From Novacetimonas maltaceti (GTDB taxonomy: Bacteria; Pseudomonadota; Alphaproteobacteria; Acetobacterales; Acetobacteraceae), in NCBI RefSeq assembly GCF_002906255.1, contig NZ_POTC01000030.1:1-38178 (forward strand): DNA of 38,178 nt, in the 5' to 3' direction. Under the pieces are notes generated by a model that was given only the letters and a program-made list of their open reading frames with translations, was not told the DNA's origin and did not search any database. This document shows, one piece after another, positions 1-7,716 of this stretch. The stretch's first letter is position 1. Every line of letters starts with the position of its first letter. Both the position numbers and the translations under genes were made by a program.

Positions 1-616
1 CCCCCGCCCATGCGCCCAGCAGCCATGGCGCAAGCACGAGCGGCGGCAGCATGCAGGCGATGCGTGCGCACAGGGGAATGCGCGCCATCGTGCTGGCCAG
101 CCCATCGGTGCGGGCGGGGGGCAGGACCGCAAGCACGCCCGCCATCGCCACGCGCGCCAGCGCCCCGGAAAGGGGCATGATGACCACCGCAAGCCCGGCC
201 GGAAGGGTGCTGATCGCCCCCACGCGTGCCAGCAGCGCAAGGGCAAGGGCCATCATCCCGTAACTGCCGATGCGGCTGTCGCGCATGATCTCCAGCTTGC
301 GCGCGCGCGTCTTCCCGCCGCCGAATCCGTCCGCCATGTCCGCCAGCCCGTCTTCATGCAGTCCGCCCGTCAGCAGGAGTTGCACCGCCACCGCCAGCGC
401 CGCGGCGGGCAGCGGCGCGATGCGCAGGTGCGACAGCGCGATGAACGCCCCCGCGCCAGACAGTCCGCACAACGCGCCGATGGCCGGCCATGTCCACACG
501 CTGCGCGTCATGGAATAAGGCAGCCCGTCGCGTGCCAGCCACCCCACCGGCAGCCGTGTCAGCAGGCCCGCACCACACACGACATCCGCGCGCAGGCATG
601 CCAGCAGCCGGGTCAT
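1..616 (-). CDS. cobS: Adenosylcobinamide-GDP ribazoletransferase CobS, 3' part outside window
   Basis: CobS is an integral membrane enzyme that joins adenosyl-GDP-cobinamide to alpha-ribazole(-phosphate), the last step of nucleotide-loop assembly in cobalamin synthesis. The first 205 residues are visible. The family signature is clear: a [18 protein letters not shown] stretch, then a Lys/Arg-rich segment and [12 protein letters not shown], carrying the acidic metal-binding residues. Hydrophobic Leu/Ala/Val segments flank it, as expected for membrane helices. The start ATG (614-616, read on the minus strand) overlaps the cobT stop in an ATGA arrangement, so it is probably translationally coupled to cobT. 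The C-terminus lies beyond position 1. Identification is firm; only the end is missing. Confidence 0.93.
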   Translation of the reverse strand, partial: MTRLLACLRADVVCGAGLLTRLPVGWLARDGLPYSMTRSVWTWPAIGALCGLSGAGAFIALSHLRIAPLPAAALAVAVQLLLTGGLHEDGLADMADGFGGGKTRARKLEIMRDSRIGSYGMMALALALLARVGAISTLPAGLAVVIMPLSGALARVAMAGVLAVLPPARTDGLASTMARIPLCARIACMLPPLVLAPWLLGAWAG

Positions 617-1671
617 GCGCGGCCGCTGACCCGTGCCTGCGCAAAGGTCGCCATGCCGTTATGGCAGGCGATTGCACTGCGCAGCAGCGGGATGACCAGC
701 GCAGCCCCCGACGCCTCGCCCAGGCGCAGGCCGAAATCCAGCAGCGGCGACAGCCCCAGCGCGCGCGCCAGCACGACATGCCCGCTTTCGGCGGAACAGT
801 GCGACAGCACGGTATGGCCCAGCCCATCCGCGCGCAGCCGCGCCAGCGGGGCGGCGGCGGCGGTGCAGACAAACCCGTCCAGCACGACCGGGATCCCGCG
901 CCAGCGCGCGGCAAGGACCGCGCCCATGATCGCCGCGAGTTCGTATCCCCCCAGCATCCGTGCCACCAGCAGCGGGTCTTCCAGCACGGCCTCATGCCGG
1001 GCCAGCGCGCGGTCGATCACGTTGCCCTTGTGCACGACGCCCGCCGCATCCAGCCCGGTGCCGCGTCCCGCCCACTGCGCCCCGTGACCGCCGAACAGGC
1101 CCGCGGCAACGGCGGATGCCGCCGTGGTGTTGCCGATTCCCATCTCGCCAAGGCACAGGAGGTCGGTTTCCTCCCCCACGGCATTCATGCCGGTCGTGAC
1201 CGCGTCGAGGAACGCGGCCTCGGTCATCGCGGGGGCATGGGTGAAATCCGCCGTGGGGCGCAGGTCCATCAGCGGCACGACCCGCAGTTCGGCCTGCCCG
1301 ATGCGGGCGATCTGGTTGATTGCGGCCCCCCCGGCTTCGAAATTCGCCACCATCTGCGCGGTGACGCTGGCGGGCCAGGGGGTAACGCCCTGTGCTACGA
1401 CGCCATGGTTCCCGGCAAAGACGATGATGCGCACATGATCCAGCGTCGGACGCGCACGCCCCTGCCACCGTCCCATCCATGCCGTCAGCCGTTCAAGCCG
1501 CCCCAGGCTGCCCGGTGGTTTCGTCAGCGTCTGGTCGCGTTCGGCGATCAGGGCGTCGATGCTGGCGTCAGGGGGCGGCATGTCGCGGCATGCGGCGCGG
1601 AGTTGCGCCATCGATGTCAGGCGCTGCGGAAGGGGCGCTGCCGTGGCGGCGCGGGAGGCATGGGGTGGCAT
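613..1671 (-). CDS. cobT: Nicotinate-nucleotide--dimethylbenzimidazole phosphoribosyltransferase CobT
   Basis: CobT transfers phosphoribose from nicotinate mononucleotide to the lower-ligand base (dimethylbenzimidazole), giving alpha-ribazole phosphate for CobS. The 352-residue length is normal for the family. Visible motifs are the N-terminal [40 protein letters not shown], and near the C-terminus [11 protein letters not shown], whose Glu (about residue 319) aligns with the catalytic glutamate of Salmonella CobT. It is transcribed with cobS and diverges from cobU across only 53 bp, so both promoters must lie within or overlap that gap. Confidence is high. Confidence 0.95.
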   Translation of the reverse strand: MPPHASRAATAAPLPQRLTSMAQLRAACRDMPPPDASIDALIAERDQTLTKPPGSLGRLERLTAWMGRWQGRARPTLDHVRIIVFAGNHGVVAQGVTPWPASVTAQMVANFEAGGAAINQIARIGQAELRVVPLMDLRPTADFTHAPAMTEAAFLDAVTTGMNAVGEETDLLCLGEMGIGNTTAASAVAAGLFGGHGAQWAGRGTGLDAAGVVHKGNVIDRALARHEAVLEDPLLVARMLGGYELAAIMGAVLAARWRGIPVVLDGFVCTAAAAPLARLRADGLGHTVLSHCSAESGHVVLARALGLSPLLDFGLRLGEASGAALVIPLLRSAIACHNGMATFAQARVSGRA

Positions 1672-1724
1672 AAGCGCAGTTGTGTGGTCTTATGCCGCGC
1701 GATGCAAGATGGCGGAGGGGTTTA

Positions 1725-2267
1725 ATGCAGGCTTCCGATGGGGGGACGCATGTCGCGGGTGGCATGGCGGGCGCCGTGCTGGTTCTGGGCGGTGCGCGTT
1801 CGGGAAAAAGCGCGTTTGCCGAAGGGGTTGTCACGCGTTGGCCGCCCCCGTGGACCTATGTCGCGACATCGCGTGTGTATGATGCGGAAATGCGCGAGCG
1901 TGTTGCCGTGCATCGCGCGCGGCGTGCGCAGGGCTGGGACACGGTGGAGGAGGCGCGCGACATCGCCCCGGTGCTGGACGCCGCCGGGGGGCGTCCCGTG
2001 CTGGTGGACTGCCTGACGCTGTGGCTGACGAACCTGCTGCTGGACGGGTGTGACATTGCGGCCGCGCGCGACGGGTTGCTGTCCGCCCTGCGGCGCAGGG
2101 GCGGCCCCACGGTGCTGGTGGGGAACGAGGTCGGATTGGGCATCGTGCCCGAAAATGCGCTGGCGCGGCGTTTCCGTGACGAGGCAGGCCTGCTGCATCA
2201 GGCCATTGCGCGGGAGGCCGGGCGCGTGGTGTTTGTGGCGGCAGGTTTGCCGATGGAGATGAAATGA
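1725..2267 (+). CDS. cobU: Bifunctional adenosylcobinamide kinase / adenosylcobinamide-phosphate guanylyltransferase (CobU/CobP)
   Basis: This enzyme phosphorylates adenosylcobinamide and then transfers GMP to it, giving AdoCbi-GDP, the substrate of CobS. The 180-residue protein has the GGARSGKS P-loop near its N-terminus, the HRARRAQGW region around the guanylylated histidine, VLVDCLTLWLTNLL, and the VGNEVGLGIVPENALARRFRD block, all typical of the family. I chose ATG 1725 because GGAGGGG lies seven bases upstream; an upstream in-frame start at 1680 would add residues with no family resemblance. Its stop overlaps the cobO start (ATGA at 2264-2267), so cobU, cobO and cobQ are probably one coupled operon. 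Alphaproteobacterial literature calls the same gene cobP. Confidence 0.94.
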   Translation: MQASDGGTHVAGGMAGAVLVLGGARSGKSAFAEGVVTRWPPPWTYVATSRVYDAEMRERVAVHRARRAQGWDTVEEARDIAPVLDAAGGRPVLVDCLTLWLTNLLLDGCDIAAARDGLLSALRRRGGPTVLVGNEVGLGIVPENALARRFRDEAGLLHQAIAREAGRVVFVAAGLPMEMK

Positions 2268-2872
2268 CCGATATGCCCGACGCGGAACGCCACCGCGAGA
2301 AGATGCGCAGGCGCAAGGAAGTGCAGGACCGCGAGGTCGCGGCCAAGGCGGTGGAGAAGGGGCTGCTTGCGGTCCATACCGGCCCCGGCAAGGGGAAGTC
2401 CACGGCGGCGTTCGGCATGGCGCTGCGCACGGTGGCGCATGGCGGGCGCGTGGTGGTGATCCAGTTCATCAAGGGCGCGTGGAACACCGGGGAGCGCATC
2501 GCGCTGGAAAAATTCGGCGACCTTGTCGAATGGCATGCGCTGGGTGAAGGCTTCACCTGGAACACGCAGGACCGCGCCCGTGACATCGCCGCGTGCGAAC
2601 GCGCATGGGAACAGGCGCGCGCGGCATTGCGGCGTGAAGACGTGGCGCTGGTGATCCTCGACGAACTCAATATCGCGCTGCGCTACGACTATCTTCCGCT
2701 GGAGGAGGTCATTGCCGACATCGCCGCGCGTCCCCCGATGCAGCATGTCATCGTGACGGGCCGCAACGCACGTCCGGCCATGATCGCCGCCGCCGACCTG
2801 GTGACGGAGATGGGACTGGTGAAGCATCATTTCAAAGATGGCGTGAAGGCGCAGGCCGGGATCGAATTCTGA
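2264..2872 (+). CDS. cobO: Cob(I)yrinic acid a,c-diamide adenosyltransferase CobO (BtuR/CobA family)
   Basis: CobO transfers the 5'-deoxyadenosyl group of ATP to the cobalt of cob(I)yrinic acid a,c-diamide, making the coenzyme form before side-chain amidation by CobQ. The 202-residue protein has the basic N-terminal helix ([15 protein letters not shown]), the P-loop variant [13 protein letters not shown] (residues 39-51), [15 protein letters not shown], and the [12 protein letters not shown] block, all characteristic of CobO/BtuR. The C-terminus ends in KAQAGIEF, also typical. It overlaps cobU by four bases and shares one base with cobQ (TGATG), suggesting tight translational coupling. Confidence 0.95.
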   Translation: MTDMPDAERHREKMRRRKEVQDREVAAKAVEKGLLAVHTGPGKGKSTAAFGMALRTVAHGGRVVVIQFIKGAWNTGERIALEKFGDLVEWHALGEGFTWNTQDRARDIAACERAWEQARAALRREDVALVILDELNIALRYDYLPLEEVIADIAARPPMQHVIVTGRNARPAMIAAADLVTEMGLVKHHFKDGVKAQAGIEF

Positions 2873-4350
2873 TGGCGCGCGCGCTGATGTTCCAGGGCAC
2901 GGGGTCGAGCGTCGGGAAATCGGTGCTGGTCGCGGGCCTTGCGCGGGCCTGCGTGCGCCGGGGCCTGCGCGTGCGGCCGTTCAAGCCGCAGAACATGTCC
3001 AACAATGCCGCCGTCACCGCCGGTGGCGGCGAAATCGGCCGCGCGCAGGCGCTGCAGGCACGGGCCTGCGGGGTTGCGCCCTGCGTGGACATGAACCCCG
3101 TCCTGCTCAAGCCGCAGGGGATGACGGGATCGCAGCTTGTGGTGCGCGGGCAGGTGCGCGGGCAGGTCCATGCGCGCGATTTCCAGTCCTTCAAGCGCGG
3201 CCTGATGCCCGAGGTCGTGCAGTCATTCACCCGTCTGGCCGATGAATGCGACCTCGTGCTGGTCGAAGGCGCGGGTTCCGCGTCGGAGGTCAACCTGCGC
3301 GATGATGACATTGCGAACATGGGGTTCGCGCAGGCGGCAGATATCGATGTCGTGGTGATTGGCGACATCGACCGTGGCGGCGTGATCGCAAGCCTGGTTG
3401 GCACGCAGGCCGTGCTGGACCCGCGCGATGCGGCACGGATACGCGGGTTCATCGTCAACCGCATGCGCGGCGACCCGTCCCTGTTCACCGACGGGATGCG
3501 TGCGATCGCACGCCATACGGGATGGGCCCCACTGGGGCTGGTGCCGTTCCTCGAACGTGCCCGCGACCTGCCTGCGGAGGACGCGGCCGACCTGCGCGCG
3601 GGCCGCACGGGGCAGGGGCGCATGGGGCAGGGGGCGTTGCGCGTGGCCGTGCCGTGGCTGCCGATGATCGCGAATTTCGATGACCTTGATCCCCTGCGTG
3701 CCGAACCCGATGTCGTCCTGACGGTTGTTGCGCGCGGACAGCCACTGCCGCCATGCGACCTTGTGGTCCTGCCGGGGTCGAAGGCGACGGTTGCCGACCT
3801 TGCCGCCCTGCGCGGCGAAGGGTGGGATATCGACATCCTCGCCCATGTGCGCCGGGGCGGGCATGTGCTGGGGATCTGCGGCGGCTACCAGATGCTGGGT
3901 CACGACGTGGCCGACCCGCAGGGGATCGAGGGACCGCCCGGTCGCGTTGCGGGACTTGGCCTGCTGGATGTGCGGACCGTGCTGTCGGGGGACAAGCGGC
4001 TGGAAAATGTGTCGGGCACGCTGCTGCCCGAAGGCGTTGCGGTGCGCGGGTACGAAATGCACATGGGGGTGACCGATGGGCCGGACCATGCGGCGCGCCC
4101 GCTGATCGACCTGCGCACGCACGCCGATGGCGCGGTGGCGCGTTCGGGGCGTGTGTGGGGCAGTTACGTGCACGGACTGCTGGCCGATGGCATGGCGCGG
4201 CGGGCGCTGCTTGCACGGCTTGGCGCGGGATCGGGCGGGCGCGACCATGACGAGACGGTGGAAGACGCGCTCGACGCGCTCGCCGATCACCTGGAGCGCC
4301 ACGTTGACATCAGCGCGCTGCTGGAACTCGCCCGGCCGGTTGCCTCATGA
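2872..4350 (+). CDS. cobQ: Cobyric acid synthase CobQ
   Basis: CobQ is an ATP- and glutamine-dependent amidotransferase that amidates the b, d, e and g side chains of adenosylcobyrinic acid a,c-diamide. The 492-residue protein has two domains. An N-terminal dethiobiotin-synthetase-like ATPase carries [10 protein letters not shown], the [11 protein letters not shown] block and [16 protein letters not shown]-terminal class I glutaminase-like domain has its nucleophile Cys336 in [12 protein letters not shown] and its His434 in YVHGLL. The start ATG overlaps the cobO stop. The 3' end overlaps the convergent cobD gene by six bases in the palindrome TCATGA, so there is no room for a terminator between them. 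Confidence 0.95.
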   Translation: MARALMFQGTGSSVGKSVLVAGLARACVRRGLRVRPFKPQNMSNNAAVTAGGGEIGRAQALQARACGVAPCVDMNPVLLKPQGMTGSQLVVRGQVRGQVHARDFQSFKRGLMPEVVQSFTRLADECDLVLVEGAGSASEVNLRDDDIANMGFAQAADIDVVVIGDIDRGGVIASLVGTQAVLDPRDAARIRGFIVNRMRGDPSLFTDGMRAIARHTGWAPLGLVPFLERARDLPAEDAADLRAGRTGQGRMGQGALRVAVPWLPMIANFDDLDPLRAEPDVVLTVVARGQPLPPCDLVVLPGSKATVADLAALRGEGWDIDILAHVRRGGHVLGICGGYQMLGHDVADPQGIEGPPGRVAGLGLLDVRTVLSGDKRLENVSGTLLPEGVAVRGYEMHMGVTDGPDHAARPLIDLRTHADGAVARSGRVWGSYVHGLLADGMARRALLARLGAGSGGRDHDETVEDALDALADHLERHVDISALLELARPVAS

Positions 4351-5361
4351 CGTGCGATGCGCGCGCCACGCCCGGCGCAGCATGACCGACAGCGCCACAA
4401 GCACGCCGCCCTGCACCATGCAGGCGCGGCGATACAGGGCAAGCGCACGGTCAAGGTCGCGCGGCGTCAGGTCCGCGCGGCCATCGCCCACCCACGGTTC
4501 GTGGGATACCACCCCGTTGTAGGACCGTGGCCCCGACAGGCGCACGCCCAGCGCGCCCGCCATCGCGGCCTCCGGCCATCCGGCATTGGGGGAGCGGTGA
4601 TGCCCGGCGTCACGGCGCACGATACGCCATGCCGCGCGCGCGTCCATGTCGGGCATGGTCATGGCGGCAAGGAGGATCCATGCCGCCGACAGCCGTGATG
4701 CGGGCAGGTTCACAAGGTCATCCAGCCGTGCCGCGGCAAAGCCGAAACACTCATGGCGTGGCGTGCGATGGCCGATCATGCTGTCGGCGGTATTGACGGA
4801 TTTGTAGAACACGGCCCCCGCCGGCCCCCCCAGCGACATCCACAGCAGGGGGGCGACGACCCCGTCGGAAAAATTTTCAGCCAGCGTTTCCACCGCCGCG
4901 CGCATCACCGCCGCCTCGTCAAGCTGTGCGGGATCGCGCCCGACAATGTGGGACACCGCCACGCGTGCCTGCGGCAGGCCCTGCCGCGCGGCGATGGATA
5001 CCGCGCGCACATGCTCCCACAGGGAACGCTGCGCGCTGAGTGAACTTGCAAGAAGGCCGCCTGCAATGATGGCCACCGGTGGCGGCAGCCGGCGCGACGC
5101 AAGCACCTGCGCCAGCGCGACGGCTGCGCAAGGCAGGGTCGCGATGACCGACATTGCCACAAAACCGTTTCTGTACCTGACACGATCGCAATCCGTGTCG
5201 CGGTTCAGGCGCCGGTCCAGACCGCCGATCAGGTGGCCGACCCACATGACGGGATGGCCGATCCGCTGCACCAGACGCTGCGGGTATCCCGCAACGGCGT
5301 CGCACGCGGCGGCAACCACGGTGGTGGAGATGTTGCGGGCAAGGAAAAGGACGATTTTCAT
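4345..5361 (-). CDS. cobD: Adenosylcobinamide-phosphate synthase CobD/CbiB
   Basis: CobD/CbiB is a membrane protein that attaches the (R)-1-amino-2-propanol (phosphate) arm to adenosylcobyric acid, giving the cobinamide substrate of CobU. The 338-residue product shows the family blocks [10 protein letters not shown] near the N-terminus, [39 protein letters not shown] and [15 protein letters not shown], with hydrophobic segments between them. I prefer the start at 5361 (MKIVLF), which gives the usual family length; an in-frame extension to 5457 has no family resemblance. No good ribosome binding site precedes either start. It is transcribed toward cobQ, so it has its own promoter in the region after 5361. 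Confidence 0.93.
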   Translation of the reverse strand: MKIVLFLARNISTTVVAAACDAVAGYPQRLVQRIGHPVMWVGHLIGGLDRRLNRDTDCDRVRYRNGFVAMSVIATLPCAAVALAQVLASRRLPPPVAIIAGGLLASSLSAQRSLWEHVRAVSIAARQGLPQARVAVSHIVGRDPAQLDEAAVMRAAVETLAENFSDGVVAPLLWMSLGGPAGAVFYKSVNTADSMIGHRTPRHECFGFAAARLDDLVNLPASRLSAAWILLAAMTMPDMDARAAWRIVRRDAGHHRSPNAGWPEAAMAGALGVRLSGPRSYNGVVSHEPWVGDGRADLTPRDLDRALALYRRACMVQGGVLVALSVMLRRAWRAHRTS

Positions 5362-5530
5362 GGCCGCGCAATATTGTGCGCAGGTCGGGTGGTCAAGGCA
5401 GGGGAATGAATATGCCCCACCTGTACACATGGCTTGTCTGTTCCCAGCGTGGGACACCCATGGCCGCGGTTATCGCGAAAGGTGCGGTTACATTAAAAAA
5501 TGGTAGTCTGGATAATCATATATTGAAAAC

Positions 5531-5570
5531 CATGACATAAAGTCCGCCTGTAAGGTGTTGTCATGTCATG
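5531..5570. promoter_or_regulatory. Perfect 8-bp inverted repeat in the cobD / H1-like intergenic region
   Basis: CATGACAT (5531-5538) and ATGTCATG (5563-5570) are exact reverse complements separated by 24 bases. They lie in the 500-bp non-coding stretch between cobD (minus) and the H1-like gene (plus), which is richer in A+T than its surroundings. This could be a regulator site or an RNA hairpin. No known motif is recognised. Confidence 0.35.
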
Positions 5571-5665
5571 CCCCGGCATTGTCGGATTGTTACGCTTGAT
5601 ATTAAGAAAAACAGCCGAATTATTCCACATTCGCTTGACATCGTCAGGTTTCGCGTCGCAATGAA

Positions 5666-5694
5666 GGGACATTCTGGTATATCCATAATGTCCC
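5666..5694. promoter_or_regulatory. Operator-like dyad upstream of the H1-like gene
   Basis: GGGACATT (5666-5673) and AATGTCCC (5687-5694) are perfect 8-bp arms around a 13-base centre that itself contains TGG...CCA. A TTGACA hexamer at 5635-5640 lies just upstream, but no good -10 follows at standard spacing. The dyad is about 170 bases before the H1-like start, so it could be an operator or a stem in the 5' leader. Beyond the two dyads and this weak promoter hint I see no gene or recognised riboswitch in 5362-5861. Confidence 0.4.
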
Positions 5695-5861
5695 AGTTGC
5701 GTGTTTTGTAATGTCAGCCCAACAGCAGGTCATGACGATGGAAATCTCGTCGGGGCGTGATCTGTCATTCGGTCGGGAACGGCGCGGGCAGTGTCGATTG
5801 CGATGTCATGCGCCGGGTTGATGATGGGATACATACATTTATATTCTCAAAGGTGGAGTGT

Positions 5862-6785
5862 ATGGCAGACAACAAAAAGGCAACCGTCCGCAAGGGACGG
5901 CGTACGGTAGCCACGGGCGCATCCCGTCGCGCCAAGGCTGTCGAGGACGCTGAAATCGTGGAACCCAAGGTCTCCGCTTCGAAAAAGCGCCCTGCACGGA
6001 AGAAGAAAACCGAAACCGTGGCCCCGCCCGAACCGGTCCGGGTTGAACTGGTCGAAGAGGTGGTCGAAGCCGTGCAGGCCCCGGCGCGCAAGAGCCGCCG
6101 CAAGGCCCCCGCCGCACGTGCGGCCGCCACCCCGGCGGAGACCGCCACGGTGGAGAAGAAGGCCCCCGCCCGCCGCAGGCGTGCCGCACCCGCCGTGGCT
6201 GAGGAAGCGCCCGCACCGGCAGAGGTGAAGCCGCGCCGCCGCCGTGCCGCGACCCCCGCACCGGTTGAGGAACCTGCCGAACCTGTCAGGAAAGTCCGCA
6301 AGCGTCGGGTGGCCGCACCCGCGCCGGTGGAAGCCGAGGTCGAGGTTGAGGCCGTGGAGGTCGCAACGCCCGCGCGCCGCACCCGCAAGGCGAAGGTGAA
6401 GGCTGCTGAGGTCGCCGCCGCCCCCGCGCCGAAGCGTACGGGTCGTAAGAAGGCGGTCGTGGCCGACGTGGTGGAAGAACCCGCCCCCGCGCCGAAGGCC
6501 ACCCGCAAGGCACGCGGCACCAAAAAGGCTGCGGCCGCCGAAGATGTGAAGGCCCCTGCGCCCGCACGCGCCACCACCAAGGCCCGCACGGCCAGAACGC
6601 CTGCGAAAAAAGTGGCTGCCCCCAAGGCCGAGACGACTGCCGCCCCCGCACCCACCCGCCGCCCAAAGGCGGCGGAGCGTGCGCCGAAGGTGAAGCGGTC
6701 CGCCGTCGAGGCATGGCGCGAGGCCCGTGCGCTGCGCAAGCAGGTGCGCCTTGAACGTCTGGCTGCGGAACGCAAGGGACGCTGA
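5862..6785 (+). CDS. Histone H1-like, Lys/Ala/Pro-rich nucleoid protein
   Basis: The 307-residue product is dominated by Ala, Lys, Arg, Pro, Val and Glu, with many short degenerate repeats such as KAPARRRRAAPA, KPRRRRAATPAP and RKARGTKKA alternating with acidic segments (VEEVVEAVQ, EVEVEAVEVA). This composition matches eukaryote-H1-C-terminus-like bacterial proteins (AlgP, BpH1, HctB type), which bind DNA non-specifically and compact it. There is no globular domain except perhaps the C-terminal helix AVEAWREARALRKQVRLE. The ATG at 5862 is preceded by AGGTGGAG at good spacing; an in-frame extension to 5757 lacks the composition. DNA binding is inferred from composition only. The long upstream region with dyads suggests dedicated regulation, and a strong terminator follows. 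Confidence 0.8.
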   Translation: MADNKKATVRKGRRTVATGASRRAKAVEDAEIVEPKVSASKKRPARKKKTETVAPPEPVRVELVEEVVEAVQAPARKSRRKAPAARAAATPAETATVEKKAPARRRRAAPAVAEEAPAPAEVKPRRRRAATPAPVEEPAEPVRKVRKRRVAAPAPVEAEVEVEAVEVATPARRTRKAKVKAAEVAAAPAPKRTGRKKAVVADVVEEPAPAPKATRKARGTKKAAAAEDVKAPAPARATTKARTARTPAKKVAAPKAETTAAPAPTRRPKAAERAPKVKRSAVEAWREARALRKQVRLERLAAERKGR

Positions 6786-6867
6786 TCCTGCCGCCATCCT
6801 GATGGATCGTTCCTGCGCGTGCCGCCTGTTGTGCTGCGCGTGCATGGATACGGCACTCCCGATGATG

Positions 6868-6900
6868 CGACCCGCCCCGTGTGGCGGGTCGTTTCATTTT
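6868..6900 (+). terminator. Rho-independent terminator of the H1-like gene
   Basis: CGACCCGCC (6868-6876) pairs perfectly with GGCGGGTCG (6883-6891) across a six-base loop and is followed by the T-rich tail TTTCATTTT. It sits 83 bases after the H1-like stop and isolates that gene from the dehydrogenase operon. Confidence 0.85.
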
Positions 6901-7019
6901 CGGGACGGATGGTTCAGGATATGACAATGATTTTCTGGCATGGGTTTACGGGCATGCACCGGGCAGTGATGCCCCTGTGGGAGACGCCCGGGTCGTAACG
7001 ATGGAGACATGACATCCAG

Positions 7020-7715
7020 ATGAACAGGTCGCATGCCCTCCCTTCCCGTCGCACGTTCATGCAGGCCATCGCGGCCACCACCGCGCTGGTGGCGATGCCA
7101 CATGTTGCGCCGCGTGCCGCTGCCGATACGGCCGTGGTCCCGCATGCTCCGGTATTCTTTGATGCTGCCGAATGGAAATTTCTCAACGCCGCGTGCGCGC
7201 GCCTGATTCCGCATGATGTGCTCGGGCCGGATGCGGTCGCGCTTGGCGTGCCGCGCTTCATCGACCTGCAGATGGATACGCCCTATGGCCGGGGGGAGAT
7301 GTGGTACATGCACGCCCCCTTTGTGGAGGGGCCGCCCAACCTTGGCTACCAACTGCCCTATCCCCCGCGGGAGGTCTATCGCCGGGGGATCGCGGGCGCC
7401 AATGCGTGGTGCCTGCATAATGACGGTGCGGATTTTGCCGCCCTTTCCCCCGAACGCCAGGATGAAGTGCTGGCCATGATGGAAAGGGGGGAGATGATGT
7501 TCGCGGACCTGCCCGCCGCGCAGTTTTTTGAACAGTTGCTGTCCAACACGATGGAAGGCGCATTTGCCGATCCCATCCATGGCGGCAATGTCGGGCTGCG
7601 GTCATGGACAATGATCGGCTTTCCCGGTGCGCGTGCCGACTTCATGGACTGGGTGGACCAGTATGGCGTCAGGTATCCGCTGGGGACCGTCTCGATTTCC
7701 GGGGAGACCGCCTGA
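7020..7715 (+). CDS. Gluconate 2-dehydrogenase-type small (gamma, subunit 3) protein, Tat-exported
   Basis: This 231-residue protein is the small subunit of a three-component membrane-bound FAD dehydrogenase. In this family it carries the Tat signal that exports the folded flavoprotein with it. The N-terminus shows SRRTFMQAIAATTALVAM (twin Arg at residues 10-11, then a hydrophobic stretch and an Ala-rich cleavage region). The body has the family's FDAAEWKFLNAACARLIP, PRFIDLQMDTPYG, GEMMFADLPAAQFFEQLL and MIGFPGARADF segments. Start 7020 is the only ATG giving a complete Tat signal; a GGAG lies farther upstream than ideal. It precedes the GMC subunit by one base, giving the S-L-C gene order known for acetic acid bacterial gluconate, 2-ketogluconate and sorbitol dehydrogenases. 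Confidence 0.88.
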   Translation: MNRSHALPSRRTFMQAIAATTALVAMPHVAPRAAADTAVVPHAPVFFDAAEWKFLNAACARLIPHDVLGPDAVALGVPRFIDLQMDTPYGRGEMWYMHAPFVEGPPNLGYQLPYPPREVYRRGIAGANAWCLHNDGADFAALSPERQDEVLAMMERGEMMFADLPAAQFFEQLLSNTMEGAFADPIHGGNVGLRSWTMIGFPGARADFMDWVDQYGVRYPLGTVSISGETA

Positions 7716-7716
7716 C

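Noticed and set aside
490-1725. 411-codon plus-strand frame opposite cobT and cobS
   Set aside because: cobT and cobS on the minus strand carry unmistakable motifs; this frame has none.
5635-5663. Sigma70 promoter at TTGACA 5635
   Set aside because: No acceptable -10 hexamer at 16-18 bases, so it is kept only as a hint in the dyad entry.
5362-5861. Cobalamin riboswitch upstream of cobD
   Set aside because: By eye no B12-box or conserved core was found on either strand; only two short dyads are present.
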